Shown here piece by piece: positions 1-5,489 of a DNA stretch of 5,489 nucleotides. Numbering within the stretch: the first letter of the stretch is position 1; every line of letters begins with the position of its first letter. The notes below the pieces were generated by a model. It saw only the letters and a list, made by a program, of their open reading frames with translations, was not told the DNA's origin and made no database searches. The position numbers and the translations under genes were made by a program. The stretch comes from DSAR01 sp034437315 (GTDB lineage Bacteria; Chloroflexota; Anaerolineae; B4-G1). The stretch lies in assembly GCA_034437315.1 (NCBI GenBank), contig DAOTUC010000084.1, forward strand, positions 1-5,489. The letters are read 5' to 3'.

Positions 1-359
1 GGGTTGGCGACGGTGATGTCGCTGCTGGGATGATGCGTTGGACACTCGGCAGAGGGAATCTCTTAGACGACACGATCGTATCCTTATGAAAATGCTTTGA
101 TTCATCACGGTGAAGCGTCAGCGTCATTCCGCGCCAGTGTTCAGAGCGAGCGCACGTGCCGGAAGCGCGCGCTGGGCGCTCAACAGGGGGTGTAACAAAA
201 CCACCCCTTTTGGACAGTTTTTCAACTCGATTCGCTGGACACGTTTGCTCCAATCTACTCACGACTTGTGGGACGCTGGATACATTTTACCGGAGCAGCC
301 CTTGTGCGGCTTGGAAGCGGCCCTCTATTCTGTGCGATTTACCGGAACTTGAGCTTAAT
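1..359. other. Region without a convincing gene
   Basis: Several frames are open here, but none gives a protein that looks like a known family, has a good ribosome binding site or shows consistent codon use. The frame of the downstream radical SAM gene is open back to 156, but those extra 68 residues are low-complexity and unlike the family, so I treat them as non-coding. The first 33 bases could be the last ten codons of a gene entering from the left (ending in a TGA at 31-33), but that is too little to call. A 9-bp direct repeat, TTTACCGGA, occurs at 286-294 and 338-346, just before the start codon at 360. Its role, if any, is unknown. Confidence 0.5.
187..211 (+). terminator. Weak hairpin with short T run, possible terminator
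   Basis: GGGGTG (187-192) pairs with CACCCC (202-207) across a 9-nt loop and is followed directly by TTTT. The stem is only 6 bp and the T run is short. It could end transcription of a gene lying left of the window, or be chance in a GC-rich region. Confidence 0.25.
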
Positions 360-1007
360 ATGAAAATCCGAGAGATCCAGGCCAAGACCCTACTGGCGCA
401 CATCAAGCAGCCCGACACGTGGTTTGGGCTCAAGTACAATATGAATCTCTACAGAGGGTGTGTTCATAGATGTATTTATTGCGATAGCAGAAGTGAGTGC
501 TATCAAATCGAAGACTTCGACGGAGAGGTGCTCGTCAAGGTCAACGCGCCGGAGTTGCTGCGTGACGAGCTTGCGCACAAGCAAGTGAAGGGCGTCATCG
601 GCTTGGGCTCAATGAACGATCCCTTTATGCTGCTCCCCTCACCTTACGACCTGACGCCAGGCATTCTGAGGATCATCGCCGAGTTCAGATTTCCGGTCCA
701 CATCGTCACCAAGAGCGACCGCGTGCTCCGCGTCGTCGACACGCTGGCAAAAATCAACGAGGTTTACGCCAGCGTCAGCTTCACCGTGACCACGGCGGAT
801 GACGCCCTGGCAGCCAGGGTCGAGCCCTTTGCCCCACGCCCCGCAGCCCGCTTCGCCGCGATGCGCACCCTGGCCAATCGGGGCATCCAGACCGGCGTCA
901 CCTTGATGCCGGTGCTGCCCTTCATCGAGGATAACGAGGAGAACGTTACGGCTGTTATTGAGTAGGCCGCCGTCAACGGGGCCAGCTACGTGATCCCCTC
1001 GATGGGT
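360..1007 (+). pseudogene. SPL-family radical SAM protein, interrupted by an amber codon and missing its C-terminus
   Basis: The intact reading frame runs from ATG 360 to TAG 963-965 (201 residues). It carries the radical SAM cluster motif CxxxCxxC as C34, C38 and C41 within CVHRCIYC, preceded by a YNMNLYRG stretch and followed by DSRSECY. These are hallmarks of the spore-photolyase-like branch, whose members bind a 4Fe-4S cluster and cleave S-adenosylmethionine. The substrate of this branch is generally not known. MNDPF (85-89), TKSD (117-120) and LMPVLPFIEDNEEN (182-195) also fit the family. Relatives are roughly 270-300 residues and continue with a Q/L-A-A-x-x-G-A-x-(Y/F)-(V/I)-x-P segment. 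Here TAG stands in that first position, and the next 14 codons (966-1007) still read AAVNGASYVIPSMG. After that the similarity stops, although the frame stays open to TAA 1155-1157. So there are two lesions, a nonsense codon and a lost C-terminal ~60-70 residues. Start 360 is chosen because family similarity begins right there; its Shine-Dalgarno is weak (GAG at 351-353). The N-terminal fragment may still be translated, but I expect it to be non-functional. Confidence 0.85.
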
Positions 1008-1150
1008 GAACAATTGAGTTTGTTTTGGATGGTCAGGGCTACTCCTCAAAGAAAACTCTGGCGGCTGAAGGTTCTACGGAAAATCCAAAGAGCCAAACCG
1101 GCGAAAGTTTGCAGCAAAACAAGAAGACGAAATTGTCGATGTGCGGTGAT

Positions 1151-1186
1151 TTTGTAAGAGATTTGTAAGAGCTGCCATGGTATGAT
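1151..1186 (+). promoter_or_regulatory. Promoter with 11-bp-phased direct repeats, likely response-regulator site
   Basis: TTTGTAAGAG occurs at 1151-1160 and again at 1162-1171, exactly 11 bp apart, so both copies face the same side of the helix. A good -10 box, TATGAT, follows at 1181-1186, nine bases after the second copy. No proper -35 hexamer sits 16-18 bp upstream of the -10. This arrangement, tandem ~11-bp repeats replacing the -35, is the layout known for PhoB/OmpR-type activators. It would drive the secreted-protein gene at 1284 through a leader of roughly 90 nt. Which regulator binds is unknown. The sites are seen directly; the regulation is inferred. No terminator is visible between the decayed radical SAM gene and this site. 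Confidence 0.5.
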
Positions 1187-1283
1187 AGCCTGAATTTGCA
1201 TCGATCTTTCGACGTTTGCTGATGTTTTATACGTTGGTCAACCCAAATGAAACGCTCTTGCTTTCGAGAGGAAGGAGCTTCTG

Positions 1284-4088
1284 ATGAGGAATCGTTCCCG
1301 CTTGCTTAACGCATTGATGAGCCTATGTCTCCTGTTGGCGTCGATACCCGTTCACGTCCAGGCGGCGTCCAGCCAACGCCCGGTCGAACTCGGTGAAGAA
1401 CCGGCGTCGGGCGCTGTCGAAGACAGCCGCCTGGACACCCCCTCGGCGGCCCTCCCGGTGGCGCGACAGACGAGTCCAAGGCGGCGGGACGTTTATCGGG
1501 GCTACGTCTTCAATCCATTCCGAGATCGGGTCAACGTCATCGACACCAGCGCCTACAGCGCTCTCGGCCAGAATGGACGACGCTCGTACGTGACCATCGT
1601 CACCGACACCGTTTGGTACAGCGAGACGGTGGTGTTGCACAACCTGGTCGTGACCAATTCGGCCACGCTGGCGTTATCGGGCCAGACGAGCATCTCGGCG
1701 GCGAACGTGACGGTGGCGGAGGGGGCGGCGATCTCGGTGGATGGGCAAGGGTACGGCAGCCAGCAGGGGCCAGGGGCTGGGACGTACAGTTGGGACGCAG
1801 GGGCAGGCGGTGGCGGACACGGAGGTATGGGTGGCATAGGGGGAAGAGGCGTCAGCGGCGGCGATGCGTACGGCTCGGTCTACGAGCCGGTGACCCTGGG
1901 CAGCGGTGGCGGGTACCGGTATGACCACGTCGATTGCGGCGGGGGCGGCGGGGGCGCGGTCCACCTGGTGGTGCATGACACGCTGTGGATGGATGGTGTG
2001 CTGTCGGCCGACGGAGCCGATGGAGCAGCAGGTGGGCGGGGGTGTGGTGGCGGCAGTGGCGGCAGCATGTGGGTCGAGGCGAGCACGATCACGGGCACCG
2101 GCACCATCCAGGCCAATGGCGGCGATGGTTCCGGCACCACCTGGTTGGCCGGTGGTGGAGGCGGGGGGCGCGTCGCGATCTATGCTAACGCTGAAGCTTT
2201 CGATGGGACGATCCGGGCCCGGGGCGGCTCGGGCCACGAATACGGCGGACCGGGCACGGTCTACCTGGCGAATGCCGTCGGCCAGGGTATCCTGGAGGTA
2301 GACAACGGGGGCCACGACGGGGCCAGCGCTGGATTGGTGGCGGGAACGTATGCCTTCGATGAGATTGCGTTGACCGGATACGGCCATCTGACGGTCTTCA
2401 GCCCGACCTCGGTGCTGACGCTGAGCAACGACACGCTGGTGGGGGATGGAACCGCCCGATTGGTGGTCGAGGGCGTCATCGCGGCGCCGTCGCTGTTCAA
2501 CGTCGCCGGGGCGACCCTGGCCGTCCAGGGCGATCTTGCAGGTGTGACGTCTCTCACCATTGCAGACGTGGGAGGCCTGGAACTGTATGCCCATACGCCA
2601 TATCGTACGGGCGTGTACACCTTTACCGAAGTGACCGTGGGCACGGGGACGACGCTGACGTTGCGGTCGCACCACGATGGCGATGCGATGTACGACGACG
2701 ACTACGGCGTCACACTGCGGGCGGCGAACGTGACGGTGGCGGAGGGCGCAGTGATATTGGCCGACGGATTGGGGTATGGTAGCGATAGCGGCCCGGGAAC
2801 CGGCGAGACAACTAGCGCAGGAAACGGTTCGGGTGGCGCGGGCCACGGCGGCTGGGGGGGAGGCAGTAGTGTGTCTGGCGGGGCCCCATACGGTAGCGTA
2901 TATGCACCGATTTCACTCGGCAGTGGTGGCGCGAGTCGGGGAAGTGCACCAGGCGGTACGGGAGGTGGCAGTGTGCGCCTCGTCGTCTCCCAAACCCTAA
3001 CACTGGAGGGGACAATTTCGGCCAATGGCCTGGATGGAAATGAAAGCTACGGTGGTTCGGGGGGAGGCGCAGGGGGATCGATCTGGATTCAGGCAGGCAC
3101 CATTCTTAGCGATGGCATTGTACGGGCCAATGGAGGCAACGGCGGTGTGAGCCGTTGGTATGCCGACGGCGGCGGGGGCGCCGGTGGCCGCATCGCCATC
3201 TACGCCGGGACTGACACCTTCGGCGGCACGATCCAGGTCACAGGTGGGACGGGCGAGGAACACGGCGAGCCGGGCACCGTCTACCTGGACGCGGTGGATC
3301 CGCTCTCGTCCACCGTGACAGCCGCGCCCACGGCCGGTCTCGTCGCCGATGGGATCGAGACGGCGACCATCACCGTGACGCTCCTGACCGGCGGGGGTTA
3401 CCCCGTCCCGGGCAGGGAAGTCTCCCTCGAATTCACCGCCGGGACGGGCAATTGGATCGACGGCGCGCCCGTCACGGGTACACAGATACGCATCGGCGCG
3501 TCGAATGCCGAGGGCGTGGTCACGGCCACGCTGGCCTCGACGAAAGCCGAGGTCAAGACGGTGCTTGCCTGGGCAGAGGACGTGCGCCTGTTGCAGCCGG
3601 TGACCCTCACCTTCGTCGCCGGACCGCCCGACGCGACCGAGAGCCAGGTGTGGGCCAGCCCGACCGAGGTGGCGGCCGACGGCGTGACGACGGCGACGGT
3701 GCACGCGCGGGTCTACGACGCACATCGCAACCCGGTCCCCGGCGCGACGGTGACCCTCACCGACACCGGCGCCGGCACGACACTCACCCAGCCGGCGGAG
3801 CCCACGGGCGCCGACGGCCGGACGTGGGGCGCGATCCGGGGCACCCTGCCTGAGGACGTGACGATTGCGGCGGTCGCCGACGGCGTCGCCATCGTCGATA
3901 CAGCGGAGGCCACCTTCGTCGGGGCCGACCTGCGCGTGCGCAAGGACGGCACCGGTGAGCAACTGCCTGGCAATCCCCTTACCCTATACTTTTGCGGTTT
4001 TTGGTCACGCTTTTGCAAAAACGGAATGCTTTACACTTCCGTTTTTGCAAAAGCGGCTAACCGAACAGCCAATTGGCGGGAATCTTAA
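1284..4088 (+). CDS. Secreted glycine-rich/Ig-like repeat surface protein, 3' end truncated by an insertion sequence
   Basis: The frame encodes 934 residues. ATG 1284 is supported by AAGGAG at 1272-1277 (6-nt spacing) and by a clear signal peptide: basic start, hydrophobic stretch about 11-23, and likely cleavage after VQA at 25-27. Residues ~28-100 are a proline/arginine-rich linker. Two homologous glycine-rich modules follow (about 139-328 and 480-668). Each opens with NVTVAEGA, goes through GGxGG-rich loops and short beta-type strands (GGRVAIYA, GGRIAIYA), and ends with PGTVYL. Residues ~675-779 and ~785-880 look like two Ig-like domains of the Big_1/invasin type (VADGxxTATxTV, PVPGxxVxL). 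Residues 881-900 (ADLRVRKDG...LPGNPLT) match the start of a DUF11-type domain, which then breaks off. From about residue 902 the protein is read from insertion-sequence DNA and ends in an unrelated Cys- and aromatic-containing tail. The protein probably acted at the cell surface or in adhesion, and the lost part may have held more domains and an anchor. The family-level role is uncertain. The product may now be secreted without an anchor, or degraded. Confidence 0.85.
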   Translation: MRNRSRLLNALMSLCLLLASIPVHVQAASSQRPVELGEEPASGAVEDSRLDTPSAALPVARQTSPRRRDVYRGYVFNPFRDRVNVIDTSAYSALGQNGRRSYVTIVTDTVWYSETVVLHNLVVTNSATLALSGQTSISAANVTVAEGAAISVDGQGYGSQQGPGAGTYSWDAGAGGGGHGGMGGIGGRGVSGGDAYGSVYEPVTLGSGGGYRYDHVDCGGGGGGAVHLVVHDTLWMDGVLSADGADGAAGGRGCGGGSGGSMWVEASTITGTGTIQANGGDGSGTTWLAGGGGGGRVAIYANAEAFDGTIRARGGSGHEYGGPGTVYLANAVGQGILEVDNGGHDGASAGLVAGTYAFDEIALTGYGHLTVFSPTSVLTLSNDTLVGDGTARLVVEGVIAAPSLFNVAGATLAVQGDLAGVTSLTIADVGGLELYAHTPYRTGVYTFTEVTVGTGTTLTLRSHHDGDAMYDDDYGVTLRAANVTVAEGAVILADGLGYGSDSGPGTGETTSAGNGSGGAGHGGWGGGSSVSGGAPYGSVYAPISLGSGGASRGSAPGGTGGGSVRLVVSQTLTLEGTISANGLDGNESYGGSGGGAGGSIWIQAGTILSDGIVRANGGNGGVSRWYADGGGGAGGRIAIYAGTDTFGGTIQVTGGTGEEHGEPGTVYLDAVDPLSSTVTAAPTAGLVADGIETATITVTLLTGGGYPVPGREVSLEFTAGTGNWIDGAPVTGTQIRIGASNAEGVVTATLASTKAEVKTVLAWAEDVRLLQPVTLTFVAGPPDATESQVWASPTEVAADGVTTATVHARVYDAHRNPVPGATVTLTDTGAGTTLTQPAEPTGADGRTWGAIRGTLPEDVTIAAVADGVAIVDTAEATFVGADLRVRKDGTGEQLPGNPLTLYFCGFWSRFCKNGMLYTSVFAKAANRTANWRES
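1697..2267 (+). repeat. Glycine-rich module, copy A (inside the surface protein gene)
   Basis: This segment encodes residues ~139-328. It shares an exact 27-nt match with copy B at its start (1697-1723 versus 2720-2746) and the same order of landmarks: NVTVAEGA, GYGS, GPG, a GGxGG run, YGSVY.P..LGSGG, a GGS.W.(E/Q)A segment, GGR(V/I)AIYA, and PGTVYL. The landmarks in copy B lie 340-341 residues later. This suggests an intragenic duplication that has since diverged at many codons. Confidence 0.8.
2720..3287 (+). repeat. Glycine-rich module, copy B (inside the surface protein gene)
   Basis: This segment encodes residues ~480-668 and pairs with copy A by the landmarks listed there. Between the two copies (residues ~329-479) lies a non-glycine-rich segment of likely beta-strand repeats (TLAVQGDLAGVTSLTI, VTVGTGTTLTL). 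A similar strand pattern (LHNLVVTNSATLALSG) precedes copy A, so the real repeat unit is probably a strand-rich part plus a glycine-rich part of ~340 residues. Confidence 0.75.
3988..3993. repeat. Putative left tip of the insertion sequence
   Basis: ACTTTT sits where the DUF11 coding sequence breaks off and mirrors AAAAGT at 5484-5489. Aligning the inward 17-18 bases of both ends gives about 12 matches. This is a candidate terminal inverted repeat, not a proven one. Confidence 0.4.
4008..4055. repeat. Perfect 19-bp inverted repeat with 10-nt loop
   Basis: CGCTTTTGCAAAAACGGAA (4008-4026) is followed by a 10-nt loop and then its exact reverse complement (4037-4055). Each arm contains the smaller palindrome TTTTGCAAAA (4011-4020 and 4043-4052). 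It lies 40 nt past the stop codon of the minus-strand transposase and just after the break in the surface protein gene, where convergent transcripts meet. No T run follows on either strand, so it is not a standard intrinsic terminator. It could still stop or stabilise transcripts, insulate the element from outside transcription, or be a subterminal binding site for the transposase. Confidence 0.9.
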
Positions 4089-4094
4089 TGCAAA

Positions 4095-5417
4095 TCAGCC
4101 TACGATTCGCATAATCGCGTCTAACTCGGGTGGCTCAGTCTCCGTAGCCTCCAAGTTCGGGTTTTCACCGGACTTGGGAGATAATATCCGCTGAATGATG
4201 TGGCGTTGGAGCTCGTGCCGCAAGTGCTCGAAGCTGAGAGGGGAAGTTCCTTTCGGTGCTGGCGATAGCCAATCGCCAGGCTCTTCCTCCAATTGGATGA
4301 GGCGAAGGATGTTGAAGGCTACACAAGCCAGATGGACGAAGCGATGTATCGCTGTACCGAGGTAACATTGATAGTCGCCCAGTCCAAAGGAGCCTTTCAA
4401 GTCTCGAATGGCTATCTCAATCGTATACCGAGCCCCGTAGATCTCGATGACTTGCGCCGCCGACAGCGCCAAGTCTGTAGAAAGCAGGATGACAGGCCGC
4501 CCACGGCTCTCGACTACCACGACCTTGACTTTCTGGCAGATATTGCGCAGCCAGAGAACACAGGAGACAGCGCGCACTTGGACCTTCTCACCGTACAGGT
4601 TTACCGTCAGGGTCTCGACTGGAAGGTGATCGATTAAGCGCGCCAGCTTCCATTTCTTACCCCGTTTAGCGTCCGAGCGCTGACCTGGGCTCGGATCTTC
4701 CCAGCCCACAGCGTCCTTGCGCAGACGGGTGACAACGTGGATGCCCCTATTCAGGAGAGGATTAATGAAAGGGGCTTTGGAGAAGTAGGCATCCGCGACC
4801 ACTCGCAGCGGAGCGTGATTGAGATACTCGTGCAACTGCCAGATGAGAGGATAGACACAATCCCAGATCGTTGCTACGGTAGCTACTCCTTGCGGGTCTA
4901 CAAAAAACTGCGAGGGTTTGAGTTGACCAGATATCAACCGCATCAGCACGGGGAAGCACAGATAGCGCCCCATTGTCGCACTGAAGCTGATCAGGCCAAG
5001 CACGGCCCAGTGATGGCCTCGAATGCTACCGCCCCTGTCGGCATTGCCGCTGTGCTCTTTCCATCTCTGAATACCAGAGGCTCTGTTTCCATTCTTGGCG
5101 ATCAATGTGGGGTCTAACGATGCTAAGAAGGCTCCATGCACCTTGAGACTATCTCCCATCTTGGTAACGAGCGTTTCCACCAGGGTACCCGCGACAGCAT
5201 TGAGATCCCACTTGTTCTCGGACAAGAAGCGTTCCCAACTGGACAAGTGGCGGTCAACGAAGAAGCAAGTGTTGGCCACGCGGCTCATCGTCTTGCGGCC
5301 GCGAGTGATGAGCAAACTCAAGATGTAACCGCCGAAGTATGTGAAACTAGGCTTGGTGAAATGGGTCTGGAACAGGGTCACATATGCGAGCAAAATATCT
5401 GGAATTAAATCAGCCAT
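4095..5417 (-). CDS. DDE transposase, IS4/IS701 superfamily
   Basis: The gene encodes 440 residues from ATG at 5415-5417, preceded by a good Shine-Dalgarno (GGGAGG, complement of 5424-5429, spacing 6), to TGA at 4095-4097. It catalyses DNA cutting and strand transfer for its own element. The catalytic triad can be placed as D102 (in SLDPTL), D209 (in VVADAYF) and E334. The third region fits the IS4 signature Y-x2-R-x3-E-x6-K exactly: Y327, R330, E334, K341. The N-terminal ~95 residues (FTKPSFTYF, RGRK, CFFVDRHLSSWERF) look like the DNA-binding or dimer part seen in IS701-like relatives. A long insert rich in beta-type segments lies between D209 and E334, as usual in the IS4 group. Its length is normal, the frame is unbroken and all key residues are present, so the enzyme may be active. 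It is transcribed toward the interrupted surface gene. IS4 versus IS701 naming cannot be settled by eye. Confidence 0.92.
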   Translation of the reverse strand: MADLIPDILLAYVTLFQTHFTKPSFTYFGGYILSLLITRGRKTMSRVANTCFFVDRHLSSWERFLSENKWDLNAVAGTLVETLVTKMGDSLKVHGAFLASLDPTLIAKNGNRASGIQRWKEHSGNADRGGSIRGHHWAVLGLISFSATMGRYLCFPVLMRLISGQLKPSQFFVDPQGVATVATIWDCVYPLIWQLHEYLNHAPLRVVADAYFSKAPFINPLLNRGIHVVTRLRKDAVGWEDPSPGQRSDAKRGKKWKLARLIDHLPVETLTVNLYGEKVQVRAVSCVLWLRNICQKVKVVVVESRGRPVILLSTDLALSAAQVIEIYGARYTIEIAIRDLKGSFGLGDYQCYLGTAIHRFVHLACVAFNILRLIQLEEEPGDWLSPAPKGTSPLSFEHLRHELQRHIIQRILSPKSGENPNLEATETEPPELDAIMRIVG

Positions 5418-5434
5418 CAGCTTCCTCCCTTTTC

Positions 5435-5455
5435 ATTCTAGATTCTAGATTCGAG
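5435..5455. repeat. Three tandem 7-bp units upstream of the transposase
   Basis: ATTCTAG (5435-5441), ATTCTAG (5442-5448) and ATTCGAG (5449-5455) follow one another without gaps, creating two TCTAGA palindromes. They lie 18-38 bp upstream of the transposase start. On the minus strand they offer TAGAAT boxes that resemble -10 elements. They could be promoter parts, transposase binding sites or plain slippage. Confidence 0.6.
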
Positions 5456-5483
5456 GCGCTGGTTGCATTATCCCACACATCTA

Positions 5484-5489
5484 AAAAGT
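5484..5489. repeat. Putative right tip of the insertion sequence, at the window edge
   Basis: AAAAGT is the inverted counterpart of 3988-3993. If the window is the end of an assembled contig, stopping at the tip of a multicopy insertion sequence would be expected. The continuation of the interrupted surface gene would lie just beyond. Confidence 0.4.

Larger units (their letters stand above)
3988..5489 (-). mobile_element. IS4/IS701-like insertion sequence interrupting the surface protein gene
   Basis: The element carries one transposase gene on the minus strand and is visibly more AT-rich than the gene it interrupts. The left limit is set where DUF11 similarity of the host protein stops (about 3985-3990). 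There ACTTTT (3988-3993) is the inverted complement of AAAAGT, the last six bases of the window (5484-5489), with partial matches continuing inward. If these are the ends, the element is ~1.5 kb, a normal size for the group, and the window stops exactly at its right end, so no target duplication can be seen. A tighter alternative uses TAATGCAA (4086-4093) and its complement TTGCATTA (5463-5470) as part of the terminal repeats, giving an element of ~1.4 kb. The boundaries are therefore uncertain; the element itself is not. Confidence 0.7.

Noticed and set aside
156..359. Upstream extension of the radical SAM frame
   Set aside because: The added 68 residues have no resemblance to the family, whose N-terminus matches the ATG at 360.
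963..965. TAG read as an amino acid (amber recoding, for example pyrrolysine)
   Set aside because: The protein loses its C-terminal region after 1007 anyway, and nothing in the window suggests recoding machinery. A nonsense mutation in a decaying gene is simpler.
1674..2846. Long minus-strand open frame (390 codons) opposite the glycine-rich protein, and a similar one at 2997-3962
   Set aside because: GC-rich, GGC-repetitive coding DNA leaves the opposite strand free of stops. The products are rich in Arg, Ala, Pro and His without family features, and the plus-strand frame has a signal peptide and domain matches.
4008..4055. CRISPR repeat, tRNA or standard intrinsic terminator at the large hairpin
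   Set aside because: There is one copy only, with no spacers, no cloverleaf and no trailing T run on either strand.
3980..4194. A frameshift in the surface gene: dropping one C near 3981-3984 gives PLTYTFAV, which looks like DUF11
   Set aside because: The shifted frame resembles DUF11 for only about eight residues before turning into unrelated element sequence. A simple junction with the insertion sequence after GNPLTL explains the data without a frameshift, although a frameshift cannot be excluded.
4293..4637. Plus-strand open frames across the transposase (4293-4637, 4737-5117, 5136-5408)
   Set aside because: They are antisense shadows of a complete minus-strand transposase with its full catalytic triad, and show no family features of their own.

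Overview
This window looks like a bacterial accessory region with high GC content. The style of its genes recalls Chloroflexota (Anaerolineae/Caldilineae type): a large secreted glycine-rich protein with invasin-type Ig-like domains and the start of a DUF11 domain, an SPL-type radical SAM gene, and an IS4/IS701-like insertion sequence. That taxonomic guess is an inference from family resemblance and no marker gene supports it. None of the three coding units is ordinary: one is a decayed enzyme gene, one is a surface-protein gene cut short, and one is the transposase of the element that cut it.

Layout. Positions 1-359 hold no convincing gene, only a weak hairpin. Positions 360-1007 (+) are the remains of a radical SAM enzyme of the spore-photolyase-like (SPL) family. 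Its CxxxCxxC cluster motif is intact, but an in-frame amber codon interrupts it at 963. Family similarity continues for 14 codons beyond the stop and then ends at about 1007. Positions 1008-1283 carry a plausible regulated promoter: two perfect 10-nt direct repeats at an 11-bp period, placed just upstream of a TATGAT box. It is followed by a leader of roughly 90 nt and a strong Shine-Dalgarno sequence.

Positions 1284-4088 (+) encode a secreted protein with a signal peptide, two copies of a glycine-rich module of about 190 residues (340 residues apart), two Ig-like Big_1/invasin-type domains, and the first ~20 residues of a DUF11 domain. The native sequence appears to stop near position 3985. 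The last ~33 codons are read out of an insertion sequence that lies at about 3988 to 5489, the end of the window. That element encodes a 440-residue DDE transposase on the minus strand (4095-5417), with a complete D-D-E triad and a textbook YREK signature. It also carries a perfect 19-bp inverted repeat near its left side.

The genes do not form a pathway. The picture is of genome erosion and rearrangement around a surface-protein locus. The most informative items are the phased-repeat promoter, the duplicated glycine-rich module, the IS-made C-terminus of the surface protein, and the nonsense-interrupted radical SAM gene. I found no convincing evidence for an undescribed biological system.
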